Of a stretch of 64,000 bases of DNA, positions 35,908 through 43,781 are shown piece after piece. Below the pieces are notes generated by a model. That model did no database searches and was not told the DNA's origin. It saw nothing but the letters and a program-made list of their open reading frames with translations. Numbering within the stretch: position 1 is the stretch's first letter; every line of letters begins with the position of its first letter. Source of the DNA: Corynebacterium sp. (GTDB lineage Bacteria; Actinomycetota; Actinomycetes; Mycobacteriales; Mycobacteriaceae); assembly GCA_030531005.1 (NCBI GenBank), contig JAUMTW010000001.1:389227-453226 (forward strand), given 5' to 3'. The translations under genes and the position numbers were made by a program.

Positions 35908-36264
35908 TGCTCTCCTATGAGTGCTGCTGTGGCGCCGAAAAATGCCGAAATGAAAGAAACGTGCTGCTTTAGTCTAGTTGTGGCGGCGATCATGCTGATG
36001 TGCTTCAAGGTGACGCTGGAAGACGAGCTGGGCATTTAAGAATTTATCCTGCGGAAATGCACTTGGCTTATATGCTGCTCTCGTGTACAATTTTGCGGGG
36101 TATGTCATGATCTCGTTTTCGCGCGCAAGTATGCCATAGGAAGGCTTGTCGCAAAACGTGGTTGCCAGCACCTTGCAGACACTTATGGGTGTAAAGCATT
36201 TCGCTGGTAAGGCTTACTTTTTGTCCATTTACTATCTTCCTATACATAATTTGGAGCACTTTAT
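35908..36264. promoter_or_regulatory. Divergent methyltransferase/rpsA upstream region
   Basis: No gene. Close to rpsA, TTGTCC (36221-36226) and CATAAT (36245-36250), spaced 18 bases, could be a promoter, and TTTGGAGC is the ribosome-binding site before ATG 36265. The promoter would leave a leader of only a few bases, so another may lie upstream. Confidence 0.35.
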
Positions 36265-37716
36265 ATGCCCAGTAACTCTGTACCTCAGGTAGCCATTAAT
36301 GATATTGGATCTGCCGAGGATTTCCTTGCCGCAGTCGACGCAACCATCAAGTACTTCAACGACGGTGATATCGTTGAAGGTACCGTCGTAAAGGTCGACC
36401 ACGACGAGGTACTGCTTGACATCGGATACAAGACTGAAGGTGTCATCCCAACCCGCGAGCTTTCCATTAAGCACGATGTTGATCCTGAAGACGTTGTAGC
36501 CGTCGGCGATCAGATCGATGCCTTGGTTCTGACCAAGGAAGACAAAGAAGGCCGCCTGCTGCTCTCCAAGAAGCGCGCACAATACGAGCGTGCCTGGGGC
36601 GCAATTGAAGAACTTAAAGAAAAGGACGAGCCAGTTTCCGGCACCGTTATCGAGGTTGTCAAGGGTGGCTTGATCCTCGACATCGGGCTGCGTGGCTTCC
36701 TGCCTGCTTCCTTGGTTGAAATGCGTCGCGTACGCGATCTCGACCCATACATTGGCCAGCAACTCGAAGCTAAGATCATCGAGCTGGACAAGCAGCGTAA
36801 CAATGTTGTGCTGTCTCGTCGCGCATGGCTCGAGCAGACTCAGTCTGAGGTCCGTTCCGAGTTCCTGCACCAGCTGCAAAAGGGTCAGGTACGCAAGGGT
36901 GTTATTTCCTCCATCGTCAACTTTGGTGCATTCGTGGACCTTGGCGGTGTAGACGGACTGGTACACGTATCCGAGCTGTCTTGGAAGCACATCGATCACC
37001 CATCTGAGGTTGTCACCGTGGGCGATGAGGTTACCGTTGAGGTTCTTGATGTTGATCTCGACCGCGAGCGCGTTTCCTTGTCTCTGAAGGCTACCCAGGA
37101 AGATCCATGGCGCGTCTTCGCCCGCACTCATGCTGTGGGCCAGATCGTACCTGGCAAGGTTACCAAGCTGGTACCTTTCGGTGCGTTCGTGCGCGTGGAA
37201 GAAGGCATCGAGGGCTTGGTACACATCTCCGAGTTGGCACAGCGCCACGTCGAGGTACCAGACCAGGTTGTTAACGTTGGCGATGAAGCAATGGTGAAGG
37301 TTATCGACATCGACCTGGATCGTCGTCGTATCTCCCTCTCCCTCAAGCAGGCTGATGAAGACTACACCGAAGAGTTCGATCCTTCGAAGTACGGCATGGC
37401 TGATTCCTACGATGAGCAGGGTAATTACATCTTCCCAGAAGGCTTCGACCCAGAGACCAACGAATGGCTCGAAGGCTTCGATGCTCAGCGTCAGGAATGG
37501 GAAGCACGCTACGCAGAGTCCGAGCGTCGCTTCCAGCTGCACACCGCTCAGGTGGAGCGCAGTCGTGCAGCTGCAGCCAGCGCAGGTAATGCAGCAGCAG
37601 AATCAGCTAACTACTCCTCCGAGGGTTCCCAAGAAGCCGCTCCAGCGACTGATGGTGGCGCCCTGGCTTCCGATGAGCAGTTGGCTGCCCTGCGTGAAAA
37701 GCTCGCTGGTAACTAA
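36265..37716 (+). CDS. rpsA: 30S ribosomal protein S1
   Basis: Binds mRNA during translation initiation. 483 residues with four S1 RNA-binding repeats at about 32-105, 117-185, 206-275 and 291-360. The third and fourth are the best conserved (GVISSIVNFGAFVDLGGVDG, GKVTKLVPFGAFVRVEEGIE). A polar Ala/Ser/Glu-rich C-terminal tail of about 120 residues follows, as in other actinobacterial S1 proteins. The strong codon bias seen here (few rare codons) fits a highly expressed gene. Ends at a strong terminator at 37725-37762. Confidence 0.98.
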   Translation: MPSNSVPQVAINDIGSAEDFLAAVDATIKYFNDGDIVEGTVVKVDHDEVLLDIGYKTEGVIPTRELSIKHDVDPEDVVAVGDQIDALVLTKEDKEGRLLLSKKRAQYERAWGAIEELKEKDEPVSGTVIEVVKGGLILDIGLRGFLPASLVEMRRVRDLDPYIGQQLEAKIIELDKQRNNVVLSRRAWLEQTQSEVRSEFLHQLQKGQVRKGVISSIVNFGAFVDLGGVDGLVHVSELSWKHIDHPSEVVTVGDEVTVEVLDVDLDRERVSLSLKATQEDPWRVFARTHAVGQIVPGKVTKLVPFGAFVRVEEGIEGLVHISELAQRHVEVPDQVVNVGDEAMVKVIDIDLDRRRISLSLKQADEDYTEEFDPSKYGMADSYDEQGNYIFPEGFDPETNEWLEGFDAQRQEWEARYAESERRFQLHTAQVERSRAAAASAGNAAAESANYSSEGSQEAAPATDGGALASDEQLAALREKLAGN

Positions 37717-37724
37717 GCTGTATT

Positions 37725-37762
37725 AATTTTTTCACTGCTCGTAGGAGCACGGTGAAAAAATT
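37725..37762 (+). terminator. Terminator of rpsA
   Basis: aattttttcac (37725-37735) pairs with gtgaaaaaatt (37752-37762), enclosing an inner tgctc-gtag-gagca hairpin. It is followed by TATTG. Confidence 0.85.
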
Positions 37763-37831
37763 ATTGGCATCGTTTATCGATGCCAGCACGATGCAGCTGG
37801 ATGGCGGGTATTTCGCTTGAGATTGCATCCC

Positions 37832-37875
37832 AAGCCGGTATGATTATGCGAAAGCAATGGTCATGCCGGCTTTTG
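37832..37875 (+). terminator. Second hairpin after rpsA
   Basis: aagccgg (37832-37838) plus atga pairs with tcat plus ccggctt (37866-37872), ending in TTTTG. A backup terminator or the end of a lost gene. Confidence 0.5.
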
Positions 37876-39182
37876 CTATGGTTAGCCATAGGTTCTGTTG
37901 CTTTAGGAGCTTAAGTGGTGTGCCGTCGTGTGGCTATGATGCCAAGATTATTTTGCCTGGTAACTGGCGCAAAAGCCGCCGTATCGTGGTCAGGGAAGTG
38001 CGTGTTCTGCAAGTGAATTGTGTGGGCGTCGCATTCGTATCCACTGATCTACACCCTGGCCATCATGTACAGCAAAACTAAGCATTTTTCTATAGCAGGT
38101 TTTGATGATCCCAGCAGAGACATCAATGCTATGTGAATACCTACAACATGCTCCTACACAATTTCCATGAGGTACCGGATTATGTATGGCAAGTAGGATT
38201 GGGAAGCAAGATGGAAAGTTCGGATGGAAACTGTGCAACAATAGGTTGCCTGCGAACGATACCTGGCGTTCAGAGTTCTTACACTGTTGGAGTGGATCAT
38301 CAAACGGAGTATCGGGACGCTTGTTGAAGCGGCCGTTAATACCAGCATATGCTCAGCTATCACATCACGCTGCTAGCTAGCGTATATGCGTACTTGAAGC
38401 AAATTGGTGCATAGCTGGTTCGTGCATAACGTCAACGTTACTTTTGGAGTGCCCACGCTACTACTGCGGTTTAGCGTATTCCAAAATCTCCGTGTGTTAT
38501 TGAATTCACCTGCAACAATCGTATAGTCCGGCCACCATAGCCCGAACATGAGACTTCTCAGCGCTGGATGTTCCCGGGGGATCGACGGACATCTGCGAGC
38601 CTTAGTAGCGGGAAAAGTTCGCCAATGAAAACGTGCAGTAATCGTCATGCCAACAGCGCACTGTCACAGAGAAGAACACCCGGAAACTAGGGCCCGGCAC
38701 AGAGCCTACGAAGGCAGAGGGAACGGGGAAATAGGCAACTAGGGCAGAAGACACCAGGCCAGAGTTGAAAACACGATACCGCGCGAAAATGTGAAATACA
38801 GTATCGAAAATGTTTAAGGAAAAAGCGAGGTTCCTGAGGTTGCGATCGCTATTTTCGCCAATTTTGCCCGTAAAGCATTCAGGGGACGACTCAATGGCAT
38901 GTACCTGTAGATGCGCCCCTATGTCGCCGCTTCATGTATACCTGCACCAGAAAATTTAGGGTGGCATATCCAGCCTAGAAGAGGCAAGACATATACCGCT
39001 GGATTTGATGATGCTATTCCATTGCGCCCGACCAAGATTTGGATCACACCATATGAATCATGGGTGGTAGCTATCCGCTTCAGAAGAACTTAACTGCTGC
39101 CTCATCTTTGAGTGGATCGCGCGATCCCTGTCTTGCGATGGCCGAGTCAGGCACGTGGGGAAAGAATCTGCGCTCGTGTTGT
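37876..39182. other. Gene-poor accessory DNA between rpsA and the GH1 gene
   Basis: About 1.3 kb with only short overlapping frames on both strands, no ribosome-binding sites and no recognisable family. The stretch 38640-38900 is purine-rich on the plus strand. It looks like decayed coding or insertion DNA at the edge of the glycosidase island. Confidence 0.5.
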
Positions 39183-39228
39183 AAACAATGTCTGGGCTCA
39201 ACAAATCTGATACGCCCAGACATTGTTT
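39183..39228 (-). terminator. Hairpin downstream of the GH1 gene
   Basis: aaacaatgtctgggc (39183-39197) pairs perfectly over 15 bp with gcccagacattgttt (39214-39228). On the minus strand it lies 20 bases past the GH1 stop. The tail is A/T-rich but lacks a long T-run. Confidence 0.65.
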
Positions 39229-39247
39229 CGGTGAACTCGTTTGGTGG

Positions 39248-40687
39248 TTAACCCAACGATGCTGCTTGCCCTGCTTGCGCTTTCAGGAGTTGCGATCGCG
39301 GCCCATTGGGATCTGCCTTATTCAGGCATGAATTAGGGAAAGAAGCGAAAGAACAGAATGTCGGCTGCAGGTACAGCTGGGCATCTGCGCCTACTCCACC
39401 TTGGGAAGTAATCCTGCGATAGGTGTCTACTGCATCCGTTGGAATACGCTGCAGGGTTGGATCATTCTTAATATTGACTGTCCACAATCCAAAGCGAGAA
39501 TCATATGAACCCCACTCATAATTATCTACCAGTGACCAGTAATTATAGCCGATAAGCGGAATGCCATCGGCTTTGGCGCGTTGAAGCCAATACACAGTGT
39601 CATGGAGATACTCGCCACGGGTATAGCCATCTGGGCGCGGTGCAGCATTATCGGTTGGCATACCATTTTCTACGATATAGAGAGGCTTATCGGGGAAGAG
39701 CTCATGGTACTGCTGGAGGGCATAATATATGCCTTCTGGTTCTGGAGTGACTGCTGCAAAGTTCCCAAAAGCGGCATGGATTGCGCTTAGGTTCGTAGCG
39801 GAAACAGAGTAATAATAGTCAATCCCCACATAATCCATATTGGAGAGCAACCGCTGTTGTAAAAATTTCTGCTGAATCGGAGTGATGGTGGGCATGAAAG
39901 CAAAATTACTTCCCACCAATGCTGCAGGATCATGTGCATGGGCAGCCTGATATCCGATGGCGTTCCAGCGCTCGATCATATCCAAATAAGCAGGAAGATC
40001 ATCGAGCTTTGCCAGCCCAATTTCGTGCTCATGCGCAAACCAAATAAAGGGCTCATTTAAGGTAACCCACATGGTGCCATTGCCGCCCCAGCGTTGGGTA
40101 ATAAAGTCTGTATACGCAGTGAATCGTTCTGCCGCGAATTCACTTAATACGCCACCATTATCTATAATCCAACCGGGGTAGACATAATGCACCATGGTGA
40201 TCATTGGAACCATTCCGTAGTCACGAATGGTTTGGATTACGTCATCATAGTAGGCAACTTCTTCCATATTGTATTGCCCGGGCGTTGGTTCAATGCGTGC
40301 CCATTCAATGCCAAGTCGGAACGTATTAACACCGAGAGAAGCTGCATTCGCAATGTCTTCGTGGTAACGGTGTCGGAAGTCAGCAGCATTGTCTACTGCG
40401 TCGATAGTCTTATGTCCATCGACGTGGGAAGTTTGTGCATACCGGTACCAATTACTATCAAAATTTGATCCTTCAATTTGGAAGCCGGAAGTTGCTACAC
40501 CCCAGTGGAAATTTTCTAGCCCACCTTGATTATTGGGAATACCCGCAGTTGCAGGGGAAAACATTGCCGCACACATGCTTGCAACGAGCAAAATATTTGC
40601 TACTAGTGCTGGGCGACGACGCGCCGGATTCTGTGCTTGCTTTGGAGGGCAAGCACTTCTTTGTCGAAATGATTGTAAGCTCCACAT
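39248..40687 (-). CDS. Secreted glycoside hydrolase family 1 enzyme (beta-glycosidase)
   Basis: 479 residues from ATG 40687. A long basic N-region then hydrophobic core (RRRPALVANILLVASMCAAM) ending near SPATAG predicts secretion, or an uncleaved membrane anchor given the roughly 25-residue n-region. A GH1 (beta/alpha)8 barrel follows: FHWGVATSGFQIEG at the start, the acid/base Glu212 in TLNEP, nucleophile Glu340 in YIVENG, and NYWSLVDNYEWGSYDSRFGL near the end. GH1 enzymes cleave beta-glucosides, beta-galactosides or beta-fucosides; the specificity is not readable. TATACT (40694-40699, minus) sits 6 bases before the ATG, suggesting leaderless expression. It lies downstream of nanT and the DUF4862 gene with a 278-base gap. 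Confidence 0.92.
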   Translation of the reverse strand: MWSLQSFRQRSACPPKQAQNPARRRPALVANILLVASMCAAMFSPATAGIPNNQGGLENFHWGVATSGFQIEGSNFDSNWYRYAQTSHVDGHKTIDAVDNAADFRHRYHEDIANAASLGVNTFRLGIEWARIEPTPGQYNMEEVAYYDDVIQTIRDYGMVPMITMVHYVYPGWIIDNGGVLSEFAAERFTAYTDFITQRWGGNGTMWVTLNEPFIWFAHEHEIGLAKLDDLPAYLDMIERWNAIGYQAAHAHDPAALVGSNFAFMPTITPIQQKFLQQRLLSNMDYVGIDYYYSVSATNLSAIHAAFGNFAAVTPEPEGIYYALQQYHELFPDKPLYIVENGMPTDNAAPRPDGYTRGEYLHDTVYWLQRAKADGIPLIGYNYWSLVDNYEWGSYDSRFGLWTVNIKNDPTLQRIPTDAVDTYRRITSQGGVGADAQLYLQPTFCSFASFPNSCLNKADPNGPRSQLLKAQAGQAASLG

Positions 40688-40965
40688 AAGCAAAGTATAA
40701 ATGCTTGATGGTGTTAGAAAAGCTACATTTCAAAGAGATCTTCTTCACGTTGTACGGAACAATTGCGCTATTCATAGAGTTTTTGAGGTTGGAGGGGAAA
40801 GCGCTCGGAGCATGATGCGAGCCCAAGCACCCTCGAGCAGTTTTGACTGGATCCTGCTAGGACTCTCGCCCACTCAAGGGTACTTGGGTTTCTTAAGGCG
40901 TCTGGGGGACCGCGGCGCATATGCGCCAGGGGCTGGGAAGCTGTCTTTGCTTCCTTAAACAGTGC
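40688..40965. other. GH1 upstream region
   Basis: Contains a -10 TATACT on the minus strand (40694-40699) and two small hairpins near 40873-40931 (actcaag/cttgggt and the palindrome ggcgcatatgcgcc) that may end the nanT-DUF4862 transcript. No gene is seen. Confidence 0.4.
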
Positions 40966-41865
40966 TTAAGCCACAGAGGTAGTGCTACATGCTTGGTAAA
41001 TATTGCGAATCATGCGCACTCGCCGCTCAAGTGAGGCTTCCGGAGGCACACAACATTTCGCCCCAAGGTATGCTACCGACGCTGCTGCAGCAGCTGCTTG
41101 GGACACGTGGTTGGGCGTCATCAACGAAGCTGGCTCATCCGTGCTCAAAGGTAGGTGACCATCAATCCATTCCGGACCATAGATGGTCTCTTGTGGAGAA
41201 GCCCCAGAAAAAATGACTCCAACAAGCTTGCCAGCTTTTGCGGCCTGTTCCACATGAGCCAAGGGAGCAACATCGCCGCGCGAGCCCACAGCACTTCGCC
41301 CCCAATTTAAAGACACCCCGATACCAAGCTCACGAGCGACGGCTAACTCTTCTTCTAAGGGTAAAAACCCTTTTTCTGGGGTGTGATTGGTAGAGCGCTC
41401 ATCGCAGTGCTCAATTGTCAATGAGGTAGAACCCCAATCCCACGAAAGCACTTCGGATAAAGAACGTGCAAATGCCTCTGGGGTGGAATGCTGGGTAGGT
41501 GCCGAATGCAATGCCACCCAGGAAAATACCGAATGGCCCGCTATTTCATGTACCCGTTGGACATCCTGATACAGCTCTTGGGTGAATTCCAACGCCGCTG
41601 ACCGCCCAGCCTCATCGGGCGACCCCAACCCAAAGGAAGGAGCGTCCCAGACATTCACCATGGTGCCGGGAATTGCGGTTAGCACCGAAGAAGTGAAGCG
41701 ATCCGCCAAAAGCTCTCCAAGAAACTCTGGACGATCAAACTGGCCGGGGTACGGAACCTCTAATCCATCAACCCAGCCGGTAGCTGCCAGGGCATCATAA
41801 TACGCCCGCTGCCCGGCATCATTATCTGGTTGGGAAGCATAAGCGCCAACAATAAACTTGGACAT
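40966..41865 (-). CDS. DUF4862 protein, TIM-barrel-like, in the sialic acid cluster
   Basis: 299 residues from ATG 41865, with AAGGAG 9 bases upstream. It starts SKFIVGAYASQPDNDAGQRAYYDALAA and contains GLEVPYPGQF, ALHSAPTQHSTPEAFARSL and TIEHCDERS. The arrangement of short Glu/His-bearing strands resembles xylose-isomerase-like sugar epimerase barrels. I recognise it as DUF4862, a family without a firm function. It starts 42 bases after nanT and is almost certainly cotranscribed, so a role in handling sialic acid or a derived sugar, for example isomerisation, is a reasonable inference but not shown. Confidence 0.75.
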   Translation of the reverse strand: MSKFIVGAYASQPDNDAGQRAYYDALAATGWVDGLEVPYPGQFDRPEFLGELLADRFTSSVLTAIPGTMVNVWDAPSFGLGSPDEAGRSAALEFTQELYQDVQRVHEIAGHSVFSWVALHSAPTQHSTPEAFARSLSEVLSWDWGSTSLTIEHCDERSTNHTPEKGFLPLEEELAVARELGIGVSLNWGRSAVGSRGDVAPLAHVEQAAKAGKLVGVIFSGASPQETIYGPEWIDGHLPLSTDEPASLMTPNHVSQAAAAAASVAYLGAKCCVPPEASLERRVRMIRNIYQACSTTSVA

Positions 41866-41907
41866 AAGCAAAACTCCTTAATTACCAGGGGAATGAAACA
41901 GCAACAA

Positions 41908-43416
41908 CTACTTCGTTAGGGCAATAGTTTCATCGTTGCCATCCTCAGGGCGCACGGCAGAGGCATCAATAAGTTCCTGGGCGCGGCGCGGTAAATTCAG
42001 GCCAATAGACAAAATCACGATGCTGGCGAAGCCAACTGAAAGTACAGCCAAGGCCATACCAAAGCCCCAAGAAGCAGCAAGTGCTGCACCAAGTACTGGG
42101 CCAACCGCCCCACCAAGAGCACCAACGTTATAGCAAAAGCCGAGACCGGCCGCGCGCTTTTCAATAGGGAAGTAAGAAGAAACCCACTTCGGCAGCAATC
42201 CGGAAATACCTTGGCCGAACATCTGATTAAAGAACAGCAATAGCGCAACCAGGGCTACCCATTCGCCATTTTGCAAGAACAGTGGGAAGACTAAAGTCTG
42301 GGAGATGAACAAAGAGATCACATACCAGCGACGCATCCCGAACTTATCACCGGCAAAACCAGCCAAAATATAACCCAGAGCATTACCAATACCGGCGAAG
42401 CTCACTACATTCGCTACCGTATTTGGATCCATGCCCACATCATTGAGATAGGTAGGCAGCAATCCCTGGATAGGCCAGGTATACATAAAGGAAGCAAAGA
42501 TTGCGACCATAATCATCACGCCCACAACCCAACGATGAGGGTCAAACTGGTAGATGAAGTACACGAAGATACCACCAGCAGCAACGCCAAGAATAGCGAT
42601 TACCCAAGCTGGTATTCCACCGACAGCGAAAATAAGTAGTAAGAATACAGAAGCTGTAATTACGCCAATCATATTCCGGGTACGCTGTGGTCCTCGGAAT
42701 AAAACGGTGATCATATCCGCTTCAGTCTTTTCAGACTTCTGCATCTCTTCCCAATCATCTGCCTCTGGCAAACTGCGACGCATATGGATCGCAACAACGA
42801 TAGGAATAATGCCGGTGAGGAACAAGGCGCGCCAGCCCCAACCTGGAGCAAAAGATTCAACCCAAGGCACCAATAGGCGATCCACTTGGGCAGCAAGAAT
42901 CACACCAAAAGCAAAACCGGAAAGCAAAAAGCCACTAGCCTTATTGCGCATGTGTACCGGCCATGACTCAATGATATAGGTAGCCGAAGCAGAATATTCG
43001 CCAGCCATGGCAAACCCAATAACCAACCGGCAAATAAACAATAGCCAGAAACCTGGGGAGAATGCCATCAAAATAGAGGCACCGGCGAATAAGAAAATGG
43101 AAACGATCATGGCTAGCTTCCGGCCATGCTTATCAGCCATTGCGCCCAGGATCAGACCACCAATCCAGCGCGATACGAAAGCGGCCGAAACCAACGCAGC
43201 GGATTCTACTAACGTTAGATCAAACGCATCACGGATATAGGGCAAAGCGAAGGCAATCAGCACAAAGTCATAGCCATCAAGGAGAACACCGAGCCAGGCA
43301 GCAAAGAATGCCTTCCACTTTTCCTTAGATAGATGCTTGTACCAAGGTAGATTTGGATCATAATCCAGGTGTGCCCGCGCTGGGCCTTGACCTGTCGATT
43401 GGGGATTGTGCGACAT
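41908..43416 (-). CDS. nanT: Sialic acid MFS transporter, NanT-like
   Basis: 502 residues, about 12-14 hydrophobic segments. It is strongly similar to E. coli NanT as I remember it: WYKHLSKEKWKAFFAAWLG then LLDGYDFVLIA, SAAFVSRWIGGLILGAMAD with the MFS loop KHGRK, and GEYSASATYIIESWPVHMRNKASGF. Further matches are YTWPIQGLLPTYL and GLGFCYNVGALGGAVGPVLGA. It imports free N-acetylneuraminate with protons. The ribosome-binding site is AAAGGA. Catabolic genes (nanA, nanE, nanK, nagA, nagB) are not in this window and would have to be elsewhere. Two inverted repeats upstream (43611-43674) may be its operators. Confidence 0.9.
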   Translation of the reverse strand: MSHNPQSTGQGPARAHLDYDPNLPWYKHLSKEKWKAFFAAWLGVLLDGYDFVLIAFALPYIRDAFDLTLVESAALVSAAFVSRWIGGLILGAMADKHGRKLAMIVSIFLFAGASILMAFSPGFWLLFICRLVIGFAMAGEYSASATYIIESWPVHMRNKASGFLLSGFAFGVILAAQVDRLLVPWVESFAPGWGWRALFLTGIIPIVVAIHMRRSLPEADDWEEMQKSEKTEADMITVLFRGPQRTRNMIGVITASVFLLLIFAVGGIPAWVIAILGVAAGGIFVYFIYQFDPHRWVVGVMIMVAIFASFMYTWPIQGLLPTYLNDVGMDPNTVANVVSFAGIGNALGYILAGFAGDKFGMRRWYVISLFISQTLVFPLFLQNGEWVALVALLLFFNQMFGQGISGLLPKWVSSYFPIEKRAAGLGFCYNVGALGGAVGPVLGAALAASWGFGMALAVLSVGFASIVILSIGLNLPRRAQELIDASAVRPEDGNDETIALTK

Positions 43417-43610
43417 GATGAAAATCCTTTACACAACAGAAGGGGAGAGAGGGTAGAAAAAGATGAGAGGAACGCCGCTTTTGGGTAAGTTAATGCTCAT
43501 CGTAAGATGTACTAGGTCGATACAGTGCGGTATCGTTGTTTCTGAGTAACGCAAGTAGTTGACCACTTTCTTCAGTCTTGAAGGAAAATAGCAGGGGTTA
43601 GTTCCTCCGT

Positions 43611-43627
43611 CATTGCAATATGCAATG
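43611..43627. promoter_or_regulatory. Operator-like inverted repeat CATTGCA-ATA-TGCAATG
   Basis: Perfect 7-bp arms around a 3-base ATA spacer, 195-211 bases upstream of nanT. It shares spacer and arm ends (GCA-ATA-TGC) with the repeat at 43660. Confidence 0.55.
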
Positions 43628-43659
43628 CAGTTTGCGCTTGCTTTTTGAGGGGCAGCAGA

Positions 43660-43674
43660 TTGGCAATATGCCAA
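43660..43674. promoter_or_regulatory. Operator-like inverted repeat TTGGCA-ATA-TGCCAA
   Basis: Perfect 6-bp arms around ATA. Its centre lies 48 bases from that of the repeat at 43611. The pair looks like a double operator for one regulator. Confidence 0.55.
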
Positions 43675-43781
43675 AATGCACTTGTCCTGTAGACCTAACG
43701 AGTGCAAGTACATTGAATATGCCGAAGAAGTGACATCTAGGAGTCTGTAGCATGGCAATTTTTTCTTTAGAATCCATACTT

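Larger units (their letters stand above)
43417..43781. promoter_or_regulatory. nanT upstream region with two operator-like inverted repeats
   Basis: 365 bases between the sialidase stop and nanT. No gene is seen. It carries the repeats at 43611-43627 and 43660-43674. Confidence 0.5.

Noticed and set aside
36232..37542. 436-codon minus-strand open frame opposite rpsA
   Set aside because: It is a mirror of the strongly biased S1 codons, has no ribosome-binding site and no family resemblance; rpsA on the plus strand is certain.
38373..38648. 91-codon minus-strand frame in the gene-poor region before the GH1 gene
   Set aside because: I considered a transposase remnant, but no DDE or helix-turn-helix pattern could be seen.
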